Assembly: GCA_020718965.1 (NCBI GenBank)
Contig: DYRE01000169.1
Location: 1 to 5,249 of the forward strand
DNA from: Desulfomonile tiedjei
GTDB lineage: Bacteria > Desulfobacterota > Desulfomonilia > Desulfomonilales > Desulfomonilaceae
Direction: 5' to 3'
Length of the DNA stretch: 5,249 nucleotides
The position numbers and the translations under genes are program-made. Within the stretch, counting starts at the first letter, position 1. Each line of letters begins with the position of its first letter. Shown piece after piece: positions 1 through 4,265 of the stretch. Below the pieces are notes generated by a model. That model saw only the letters and a list, made by a program, of their open reading frames with translations, was not told the origin of the DNA and did no database searches.

Positions 1-219
1 TTTTTAAAGGAATACAAACCGGCCCGTACGAAAAGAATTGACAAACTTGAGATTAGGGCCTTCTTTTCCTCGATTCTCTACCTCGGCATCCTGGACAATG
101 GAAAAATCTATTACTGGAAACTTCTGGTCAGAGCTTTTCTTTTCCACAGACAATCTTTTGGTGAGGCTGTTTCGAGCGCTCTCTTCGGTTACCACTTTCG
201 GAAATTGCTGAGCAAATAG
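1..219 (+). CDS. C-terminal fragment of a B12-binding-type radical SAM protein (DUF4070-like tail), 5' end outside window
   Basis: Reading frame 1 is open from the first base to a TAG at 217-219, giving 72 residues with no start codon inside the window. The peptide contains LYLGILDNGKIYYWKLLVRA around residues 27-45 and ends ALFGYHFRKLLSK. From memory, this arrangement (a lone 'LGI', then 'YWKLL', then a closing 'GYHFRK') is typical of the C-terminal DUF4070 region of cobalamin-binding-domain radical SAM proteins. The catalytic CxxxCxxC cluster and the B12-binding domain would lie upstream and are not seen, so the substrate cannot be named. A terminator hairpin follows 36 bases after the stop, and the next gene is convergent, only 8 bases away. 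The open frame and tail motif make a real gene likely; the family assignment rests on a short segment. Confidence 0.68.
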   Translation, partial: FLKEYKPARTKRIDKLEIRAFFSSILYLGILDNGKIYYWKLLVRAFLFHRQSFGEAVSSALFGYHFRKLLSK

Positions 220-227
220 CTTCTACC

Positions 228-683
228 TCATACATTTGACAAACTTTCATCTGTGATCAGGCCTTGACAAGAGGCCTGATTTGTTTCAATTCCAACCATT
301 ATGTCTTGAGAATGCCTAACAAATAATTCCCCATCCAATCGCATACGCCACAATCCATCGTACCCCAATCGGGGCGGATCGTTTATCGTCAGCGCTTTCT
401 GGAATCCCGGGAAGCTAATTATAATGCGGTGCGGTTCTATTCTCAGGTGGGCGGATCGGAGTTGAGATTTGCCATCAAAAAAATCGGCTCTACCGTCTCC
501 TCGAATATCAATCGTGGTACCTGAAGTTCCCAACCAATGACCAAAGAACGTGGCGTGTTTCGAACTTGGTTCGGTGTCTTTGACTGCCCAGTGGGCATCC
601 CTCAACCATGACAAAACGTCGCTGCCAAATACTAATAACGTACCTACAAAAGTTATAAGAATTAAGGTCTGGCGGGTTCTCAT
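228..683 (-). CDS. Hypothetical small membrane-anchored or exported protein (151 aa)
   Basis: I do not recognise the family. The predicted protein starts MRTRQ, has a hydrophobic segment at about residues 6-20 (signal peptide or N-terminal anchor), then a soluble part rich in short beta-like stretches: GHWLGTSGTTIDIRGDGRAD (48-67), LRIEPHRIIISFPG (80-93), ALTINDPPR (97-105) and LWRMRLDGELFVRH (111-124). The alternation of hydrophobic strands with Gly/Asp turns suggests a small beta-sheet or barrel domain facing the periplasm; that is inference. There is no lipobox, and the single Cys (139) is near the C-terminus. The ATG at 681-683 has no convincing Shine-Dalgarno sequence. A promoter and a terminator-like hairpin lie upstream (711-831), so expression may depend on read-through. 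The last 20 or so codons overlap the terminator of the opposing gene. The lack of homology recall and the weak ribosome site keep confidence moderate. Confidence 0.55.
   Translation of the reverse strand: MRTRQTLILITFVGTLLVFGSDVLSWLRDAHWAVKDTEPSSKHATFFGHWLGTSGTTIDIRGDGRADFFDGKSQLRSAHLRIEPHRIIISFPGFQKALTINDPPRLGYDGLWRMRLDGELFVRHSQDIMVGIETNQASCQGLITDESLSNV
256..288 (+). terminator. Intrinsic terminator of the radical SAM gene
   Basis: A perfect 9-bp inverted repeat, ATCAGGCCT (256-264) and AGGCCTGAT (272-280), encloses a 7-base loop and is followed on the plus strand by TTGTTTC. It sits 36 bases past the stop at 219, as expected for a plus-strand terminator. On the minus strand no T tract follows, so it is probably not a terminator for the opposite gene. 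The hairpin lies inside the last codons of the convergent hypothetical gene (about its residues 135-143). Confidence 0.6.
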
Positions 684-710
684 ATTTTCATAAATTACAG
701 GATGGCAGCC

Positions 711-780
711 AAAAAGAAACCCGACGGATATTAAAAAAAGGGTATGGCTCCAAAGGAGGAGGATACGGTCTTCCGTCGGG
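711..780 (-). terminator. Large intrinsic-terminator-like hairpin with nested inner hairpin
   Basis: A perfect 9-bp GC-rich stem, CCCGACGGA and TCCGTCGGG on the minus strand (780-772 paired with 728-720), is followed directly by TTTCTTTTT (719-711). Inside it a smaller imperfect hairpin (766-742) is followed by CC and seven Ts (739-733), so there are two stacked hairpin-plus-T signals. On the plus strand no T tract follows, so it acts only toward the left. It lies upstream, not downstream, of the minus-strand hypothetical gene, which fits an sRNA end or an attenuator. Confidence 0.58.
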
Positions 781-797
781 CGATTACATGACTAGCT
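711..797 (-). ncRNA. Candidate small RNA or attenuator leader (about 87 nt)
   Basis: The unit is predicted from three signals in correct order on the minus strand: a promoter at 803-831, a likely start near A797 (five bases after the -10), and a terminator ending at the T tract 719-711. The RNA would have a 5' single-stranded tail of about 17 nt, then a closing stem pairing 772-780 with 720-728, and an inner arm made of GTAT/ATAC (763-766 with 742-745) and CTCC/GGAG (755-758 with 748-751) around a UUU loop. It contains CCUCCUUU (759-752), identical to the anti-Shine-Dalgarno tail of 16S rRNA. It does not match any riboswitch or sRNA class I can recall. It could act in trans, or as a leader controlling the hypothetical gene that starts 27 bases downstream. 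The T tract supports a defined 3' end. Confidence 0.42.
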
Positions 798-806
798 AAT
801 TTAGCT
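794..806. promoter_or_regulatory. Palindrome over the -10/start region, candidate operator
   Basis: AGCTAA (794-799), a single T, and TTAGCT (801-806) form a perfect 13-base dyad. It overlaps four bases of the -10 and the predicted transcription start, the usual place for a repressor site. The binding protein is unknown, and a short AT-rich palindrome can occur by chance. Confidence 0.3.
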
Positions 807-831
807 TAACCTATGCTCATGGAGCTGTCAA
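803..831 (-). promoter_or_regulatory. Sigma70-like promoter reading leftward
   Basis: On the minus strand the -35 is a perfect TTGACA (831-826), the spacer is exactly 17 bp (825-809), and the -10 is TAAGCT (808-803), matching three of six consensus bases including TA and the final T. The predicted start is near 797. It is the strongest promoter-like sequence seen in the window and would drive the 711-797 element and, on read-through, the hypothetical gene ending at 228. Confidence 0.5.
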
Positions 832-833
832 GA

Positions 834-857
834 AATAAGTTTGGAAATAAGTTTGGA
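834..857. repeat. Two perfect tandem 12-bp direct repeats beside the -35
   Basis: AATAAGTTTGGA occurs at 834-845 and again at 846-857; two more bases of the repeat (GA, 832-833) precede them, giving 26 bases of exact 12-base periodicity. The block directly abuts the minus-strand -35 hexamer (826-831), occupying about -37 to -61 relative to the predicted start. Direct repeats close to one helical turn apart at this place are typical of activator sites for OmpR/PhoB-type response regulators; the link to any regulator here is inference. A chance slippage duplication is the alternative. Confidence 0.5.
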
Positions 858-895
858 CAATAGGTTCATTCAGAGCTGGTGAAAAGCACCCGTTG

Positions 896-973
896 CTGAG
901 TGATCGTGGGTAATTCGAATTCGCGCTAGTCTAGCGCCTCGCCCGGCTTCCCCGTATTCCTTAGATCACTGAG
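896..973. repeat. Nested inverted repeat with two abutting palindromes upstream of map
   Basis: An outer inverted repeat, CTGAGTGATC (896-905) and GATCACTGAG (964-973), matches at nine of ten pairs. Inside it are AATTCGAATT (912-921), a perfect 10-base palindrome, and GCGCTAGTCTAGCGC (923-937), a perfect 7-bp dyad around one T. No T tract follows, so it is not an intrinsic terminator. It may hold operator sites, or fold as RNA in the 5' leader of map. Function unknown. Confidence 0.4.
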
Positions 974-997
974 TATCTGGTAATTCTGATCTGGTTT

Positions 998-1007
998 TGC
1001 TAATAAT
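998..1007 (+). promoter_or_regulatory. Weak candidate extended -10 for map
   Basis: TGC followed by TAATAAT (998-1007) resembles an extended -10, about 40 bases before the TTG start of map. No good -35 is found at 16-18 bp upstream, so this is only a possibility; another weak pair is TTGCTG (893-898) with TCGAAT (915-920). Confidence 0.2.
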
Positions 1008-1031
1008 CATTGATTGAAAAAGATTGTTGCC

Positions 1032-1036
1032 AGGAG
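1032..1036 (+). promoter_or_regulatory. Ribosome binding site that fixes the map start at TTG 1045
   Basis: AGGAG at 1032-1036 stands eight bases before the in-frame TTG at 1045-1047, ideal spacing. The other in-frame TTG at 1024 lies upstream of this site and has no ribosome site of its own, so it is not the start. Confidence 0.7.
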
Positions 1037-1044
1037 CGTCCAAG

Positions 1045-1818
1045 TTGAAAGAGAACCCTATCATCCTAAAAACCCCAAGTGAAATCGACTGCTTGCGTGA
1101 AGCTAACCAAATTATCGCCGCAATTCTAGCTAGACTTGCTGAAACGGTTGAACCCGGAATTACTACAGGCGAACTAGATAAAATAGCCTCTTCAATGATT
1201 AAGGCTGCGGGAGCAAAACCGGCTTTCAAAGGTTACCGCATGAGCAACAAAAGGCCCTATCCAGCCTGTATTTGCTCTTCAGTAAATGAACAGGTCGTTC
1301 ACGGAATCCCAAGCTCAAGGGTCCTTAAAGAAGGCGATATTGTTGGAGTCGACGTAGGCGTAATATATAAGGGATTCGTCGGCGATGCCGCCAGAACGTA
1401 TGCCGTGGGGAAAATTTCCGATGGAGCCCGTCGACTTCTAGAGGTTACGGAGCAGTCTTTGTACAAGGCTATAGATCAGGCCGTACCGGACGCCAGGTTG
1501 CAGCAGATTTCCGCAGCGGTACAAAAACATGTTGAGGCTTCGGGTTACTCAATAGTTCGAGATTTCGTCGGCCATGGTGTCGGGCGGAATATGCATGAAC
1601 CGCCGCAAATTCCAAACTACACCGGCGTTGGATGGAATCCTCGTTTACAAGTTGGCATGACCCTAGCCATTGAACCCATGGTAAATGAAGGTTCGTGGCG
1701 AATCAAAATGCTGTCGGATGAGTGGACTGCTGTTACAGCCGATGGAAAATTGTCAGCTCACTTTGAGCACTCAATTGCCATAACTGAAAATGGTCCCGAA
1801 ATCTTGTCTAAACTCTGA
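1045..1818 (+). CDS. map: Methionine aminopeptidase, type I
   Basis: This is the cytoplasmic metalloprotease that removes the initiator methionine from nascent proteins after deformylation. The product from TTG 1045 is 257 residues, close to the 264 of E. coli Map. The five metal ligands are all visible: D103 and D114 in GVDVGVIYKGFVGDAAR, H177 in VGHGVGRNMHEPPQ, E210 in TLAIEPMV, and E241 in FEHSIAITENGPEIL. The substrate-contacting histidines are also present: H86 (VVHGIP) and H184 (NMHEPP). There is no N-terminal zinc-finger or SH3 extension, so it is the short bacterial (type Ia) form. The start is TTG, chosen for the AGGAG eight bases upstream and because it removes seven non-conserved residues. 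murD follows on the same strand after 108 bases, with no terminator between, so the two are probably co-transcribed. Map in many bacteria lies instead beside rpsB, secY or adk; the placement here is different. Confidence 0.96.
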   Translation: MKENPIILKTPSEIDCLREANQIIAAILARLAETVEPGITTGELDKIASSMIKAAGAKPAFKGYRMSNKRPYPACICSSVNEQVVHGIPSSRVLKEGDIVGVDVGVIYKGFVGDAARTYAVGKISDGARRLLEVTEQSLYKAIDQAVPDARLQQISAAVQKHVEASGYSIVRDFVGHGVGRNMHEPPQIPNYTGVGWNPRLQVGMTLAIEPMVNEGSWRIKMLSDEWTAVTADGKLSAHFEHSIAITENGPEILSKL

Positions 1819-1926
1819 ACGCCAATTGAGTTATGCCAAAATTGGGGATGGTTGCTAGGCGACCTTCCGTATTTGTGTGAAGCATTCCAGGATCTCGCTT
1901 CAAATCAGTCACTATTGAGACAAAAT

Positions 1927-3261
1927 ATGAGAAATTTCAGATCGATCTTTTCTGGCAGGAAAATCACCGTAATGGGACTCGGTTTGCTTGGCCGAGGATT
2001 GAACGACACTATCTTTCTGGTGAAATGTGGGGCTCAAGTCACCGTAACCGACTTGAAAAGCAGAGACCAACTGGCCGCGTCTCTGGAAAAACTCGAGGAT
2101 TTGCCTGTCCGGATAAAAGTCGGGGGACACGATCCAGCCGATTTTTTGGACGCCGATATGATTCTTAGAAACGCCGATGTTCCAAAATCATCGCCATTTC
2201 TGAATCTGGCCATGAAAAAGGGGATTCCCATAGAAATGGATGAGAGCCTGTTTTGCAAGTATTTCAAGGGGTTTGTTATTGGTATCACTGGCACACGAGG
2301 AAAAACTACCACTACCGAACTGATCTACAGGATCGTGAGTCGCACTGCTGCTAATGTCTTCCTGGCCGGTAACATTATGGGTACGGCGACCCTTCCTTTG
2401 CTAGAACACGCCAATGAAAATGATACAGTTGTGCTTGAACTCTCCAGTTGGCAACTACAGGGCTTCCACGACGCCCGAATTTCTCCTCACGCATCGTTAT
2501 TCACAAACATATATCCTGACCATTTGAATCGATACGCGAACATGGATGATTACATATCTGACAAAAAAGCTATATATATGTATCAGAAATCCAGTGATTT
2601 CTGCCTGTTCAACGGGGATCAAGTCGCAACAAGAATTCTTTCTGATGAGGCGCCCGCTGGTAAGGATTTGTTTTCATGTCTTGACACCCCCGCGGACTTG
2701 TCGTTAAAAATTCCGGGCGACCATAACCTCTCAAACGTCGCTGCAGCGTGGAGACTGGCAACCAGACTTGGAATATCTGATGAAATCATTCGGGCAACAG
2801 CGGAAGATTTTGAAGGTGTTGAGCACCGCATTGAAACAGTGGGCGCCAAAAATGGAGTAACGTTTATAAATGATTCAACCAGTACAACTCCTGTTGCTGG
2901 AATCATGGCATTAAAGGCAGTGCAGGCGCGGCGGATTTTTTTGCTCGCCGGTGGAGCCGATAAAAAACTGGACCTTCAAAGTTTCGCGCAGGTGGCCTCC
3001 CTCAAGGCTCACAAAATAGCCCTGCTGGAAGGCACGGCAACATCCAGACTTTATTCGGACCTACTTTCCTCTGGAGCAGGCAACAAGATAGTAGGTTCTT
3101 TTGACGATTTGAGAAAAGCGGTGCTAACTGTATTTGATGAAGCAGAGCCGGGAGACACTATTCTACTTTCCCCTGGTTGCGCTTCATTTGGGATGTTTAA
3201 CAACGAATTTCATCGGGGAGATTGCTTCAAGGCCATAGTCAAGGAAATCATTTCCAAATAG
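1927..3261 (+). CDS. murD: UDP-N-acetylmuramoyl-L-alanine:D-glutamate ligase (MurD), variant-motif type
   Basis: MurD adds D-glutamate to UDP-MurNAc-L-Ala using ATP, the second amino-acid step in peptidoglycan precursor synthesis in the cytoplasm. From ATG 1927 it is 444 residues (E. coli 437). In order: an N-terminal Rossmann-like domain with VMGLGLLGRG (15-24); the ATP P-loop GTRGKTTTT (122-130); ELSSWQL (171-177); NIYPDHLNRY (194-203); the lysine usually carbamylated, K213 in YISDKKAIY; HRIE (300-303) opening the C-terminal domain; NDSTSTTP (315-322); LLAGGADKKLDL (339-350); and LSPGCASFGMF (414-424). The classical NDSKATN box is replaced by NDSTSTTP, as I recall from a recognised side branch of MurD. 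A longer start at TTG 1852 is possible, but the ATG matches family length and has a GAG seven bases upstream. It stands apart from any dcw cluster, after map. Its end is followed within a few bases by a hairpin. Confidence 0.9.
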   Translation: MRNFRSIFSGRKITVMGLGLLGRGLNDTIFLVKCGAQVTVTDLKSRDQLAASLEKLEDLPVRIKVGGHDPADFLDADMILRNADVPKSSPFLNLAMKKGIPIEMDESLFCKYFKGFVIGITGTRGKTTTTELIYRIVSRTAANVFLAGNIMGTATLPLLEHANENDTVVLELSSWQLQGFHDARISPHASLFTNIYPDHLNRYANMDDYISDKKAIYMYQKSSDFCLFNGDQVATRILSDEAPAGKDLFSCLDTPADLSLKIPGDHNLSNVAAAWRLATRLGISDEIIRATAEDFEGVEHRIETVGAKNGVTFINDSTSTTPVAGIMALKAVQARRIFLLAGGADKKLDLQSFAQVASLKAHKIALLEGTATSRLYSDLLSSGAGNKIVGSFDDLRKAVLTVFDEAEPGDTILLSPGCASFGMFNNEFHRGDCFKAIVKEIISK

Positions 3262-3264
3262 ACT

Positions 3265-3322
3265 CCCCCTAAGCATTCGCCAAAAGATTATTCAGGAGAT
3301 TCAAAAACTTAGGGGGCATTTT
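3265..3322 (+). terminator. Probable terminator after murD
   Basis: A perfect 9-bp stem, CCCCCTAAG (3265-3273) with CTTAGGGGG (3308-3316), starts three bases after the murD stop and is followed by CATTTT. The loop is long (34 bases) and the T run short, so it is weaker than a textbook terminator. It lies between two convergent genes and may also slow transcription arriving from the zinc-ribbon gene. Confidence 0.45.
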
Positions 3323-3335
3323 ACAAAGTCTAACT

Positions 3336-3527
3336 CTAAGAGCCACCAGTGGCCTCAATGCTACATTGTGAAAAGTCGATAGGTTGTTTGCAGTTTTTAC
3401 AGGTTCGGGGTCGATCGAATTCGTCCGAGAAGATTTCCGTTTCTGTGCCGCAATTTGGACATTTGCACTTGAATGAAGACAGACTTTTGTTTGCTTCAAA
3501 TCCCGGGCAATGCATTGGAGTACTCAT
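3336..3527 (-). CDS. Small zinc-ribbon protein (63 aa), CPGFEANKSLSSF type
   Basis: The product is 63 residues with seven cysteines. Two CxxC knuckles, C23-P-N-C26 and C43-K-N-C46, are 17 residues apart, the pattern of a single zinc ribbon; C7, C21 and C55 lie outside it. The N-terminal CPGFEANKSLSSFKCKCPNCG looks like a conserved small family that I associate with deltaproteobacteria, whose function is unknown to me. There is no signal peptide or membrane segment, so it is probably cytoplasmic. The start is ATG 3525-3527, because GGGAGG stands six bases before it; an upstream in-frame ATG at 3569 would add 14 residues without such a site and would lie at the predicted transcription start. 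It has its own promoter at 3575-3603 and is convergent with murD. Nucleic-acid or protein binding is possible but not shown. Confidence 0.82.
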   Translation of the reverse strand: MSTPMHCPGFEANKSLSSFKCKCPNCGTETEIFSDEFDRPRTCKNCKQPIDFSQCSIEATGGS

Positions 3528-3533
3528 ACGAAA

Positions 3534-3539
3534 CCTCCC
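3534..3539 (-). promoter_or_regulatory. Strong ribosome binding site of the zinc-ribbon gene
   Basis: On the minus strand GGGAGG lies six bases before the ATG at 3527. It decides the start against the longer frame beginning at 3569 and suggests efficient translation. Confidence 0.75.
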
Positions 3540-3574
3540 AAGGTAGAATTGGCCTTCGCCATAGCTCAAGACTT

Positions 3575-3603
3575 ATTATCCAGCATCTAAACCTAATCCA
3601 CAA
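3575..3603 (-). promoter_or_regulatory. Promoter of the zinc-ribbon gene
   Basis: On the minus strand TTGTGG (3603-3598) and GATAAT (3580-3575) are separated by exactly 17 bp. The -10 matches five of six consensus bases and the -35 three of six. The predicted start near 3568 leaves a leader of about 40 bases before the ribosome site and ATG. Confidence 0.5.
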
Positions 3604-3625
3604 GAAAGTTAAACCGAAAATTACA

Positions 3626-3641
3626 TTGTTTAGGAAAACAA
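3626..3641. promoter_or_regulatory. Palindrome upstream of the zinc-ribbon promoter
   Basis: TTGTTT (3626-3631) and AAACAA (3636-3641) form a perfect 6-bp dyad around four bases, 22 bases upstream of the -35. It could be a regulator site for the zinc-ribbon gene. The sequence is AT-rich and short, so chance is not excluded. Confidence 0.25.
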
Positions 3642-3694
3642 GACATTAGATGACTAACAATCAGTCGGTCTCTGTAGTGTACTTTCAACTTCCA

Positions 3695-3735
3695 GAAAAC
3701 ATTCAGAAACCCTTGCAAATATTCTTTGCACAGGG
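3695..3735 (-). terminator. Intrinsic terminator of the pheT-merR unit
   Basis: On the minus strand CCCT, a bulged G, and TGCAAA (3735-3725) pair perfectly with TTTGCAAGGG (3719-3710) across a five-base loop, followed by TTTCTGAATGTTTTC. It begins six bases after the stop codon of the MerR-type gene (3742-3744). The stem is long and correctly placed; the T tract is interrupted. Confidence 0.62.
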
Positions 3736-3741
3736 GCTCCA

Positions 3742-4173
3742 CTAACCTTCCAGAATCATCCGTAGCTCTTTGAGTTCCTTTTTGATTTCAATCAATAAGT
3801 CCCTGTAGTCTGATTGATTGTCTGAAGATGTGGCGTTTTCCATTCGACTCTCAAGGGCCTTGATTTCTTCCTTAACCCGGCTAGCCTTAGGAACTTTGGC
3901 GGCTTTCTTTTCAGCAGCGGCCTGCTTTTTCATTTCCTGAAGCCGTTTTTTGGCCCCAGCAATGGTAAACTTCTCGTCATAAAGAAGATGTTTTATTTCA
4001 AGAAGTAACTCTAGATCGCGCTTGTGATAAAGCCTCTGTCTTGCCCTGGTCCGAGTAGGCTTCAAGATTTTGAATTCTGACTCCCAGTACCTTAAAACAT
4101 AAGGTTCAACATTCAGAATCTCACTCACTTCGCCTATTTTAAAATACTGCTTCTCCGGAATTGCGATGGTCAT
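3742..4173 (-). CDS. MerR-type HTH transcriptional regulator downstream of pheT
   Basis: From ATG 4173 the product is 143 residues. The N-terminus (about 10-78) is a MerR-type winged helix: YFKIGEVSEILNVEPYVLRYWESEF (10-34), then RARQRLYHKRDLELLLEIKHLLYDEKFTIAGAKKRL (43-78). The remainder is charged and helical, with a Lys/Ala-rich linker (82-99) and a probable coiled coil (100-143). It has no cysteine metal-binding site and no drug-binding domain, so it is not a metal sensor of the MerR or CueR kind. In deltaproteobacteria this short class commonly sits after pheT, often with an ihfA gene between; its target is not known to me. Here pheT ends 92 bases upstream with no ihfA. The start is chosen because the conserved part begins at residue 10 and GGAGG lies upstream; ATG 4194 and TTG 4245 in the same frame would add non-conserved residues. 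An intrinsic terminator follows. Confidence 0.88.
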   Translation of the reverse strand: MTIAIPEKQYFKIGEVSEILNVEPYVLRYWESEFKILKPTRTRARQRLYHKRDLELLLEIKHLLYDEKFTIAGAKKRLQEMKKQAAAEKKAAKVPKASRVKEEIKALESRMENATSSDNQSDYRDLLIEIKKELKELRMILEG

Positions 4174-4185
4174 TGCAAACCCACC

Positions 4186-4190
4186 CCTCC
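4186..4190 (-). promoter_or_regulatory. Probable ribosome binding site of the MerR-type gene
   Basis: GGAGG on the minus strand lies 12 bases before ATG 4173, a slightly long spacing, with further G-rich sequence (GGGTGGG) closer. No better site precedes ATG 4194. Confidence 0.45.
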
Positions 4191-4265
4191 ACATGAGAAT
4201 CCACCGTTCACCGAACCGGGAGGCGATATCTGACTCTAAAAACAAGTCAAAACAAACTTAAGTCA

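Larger units (their letters stand above)
684..1044. other. 361-base divergent intergenic region, no protein gene seen
   Basis: No credible coding frame is present between the minus-strand hypothetical gene and map. It contains, from left to right, a large terminator-type hairpin (711-780, minus), a palindrome (794-806), a minus-strand sigma70-like promoter (803-831), two 12-bp direct repeats (834-857), a nested inverted repeat with two palindromes (896-973), and a ribosome binding site for map (1032-1036). The elements are listed separately. The amount of dyad symmetry is high for a spacer of this length. Confidence 0.7.

Noticed and set aside
4..195. Minus-strand 63-residue open frame
   Set aside because: It lies over the plus-strand radical SAM tail, which has recognisable motifs, and its own sequence is low-complexity and charged with no family features.
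711..780. Known riboswitch (c-di-GMP, fluoride, cobalamin, guanidine)
   Set aside because: None of the core motifs I know for these classes is present; the element is left unclassified.
752..799. Plus-strand perfect Shine-Dalgarno AAAGGAGG with a short ORF at ATG 788
   Set aside because: The ATG is 28 bases away and the frame is only Met-Thr-Ser before a stop; the sequence is better explained as one arm of the minus-strand hairpin.
1024..1044. Upstream TTG start of map
   Set aside because: The seven added residues are not conserved and the AGGAG site lies between this TTG and the one at 1045.
966..1229. Minus-strand open frame over the start of map
   Set aside because: Shadow of map, whose metal-ligand motifs are intact.
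1822..1845. Inverted repeat CCAATT/AATTGG between map and murD as a terminator
   Set aside because: Only 6 bp, AT-rich, and followed by G-rich sequence rather than a T tract.
1852..1926. Longer murD start at TTG 1852
   Set aside because: It adds 25 residues before the normal MurD N-terminus; ATG 1927 gives family length. Not fully excluded because the ribosome site at 1917-1919 is short.
3269..3546. Open frames overlapping the zinc-ribbon gene on both strands
   Set aside because: The frame with paired CxxC motifs and a strong ribosome site is the real one; the others lack any family feature.
4174..4245. N-terminal extension of the MerR-type protein from TTG 4245
   Set aside because: The added 24 residues are not MerR-like and no ribosome site precedes the TTG.
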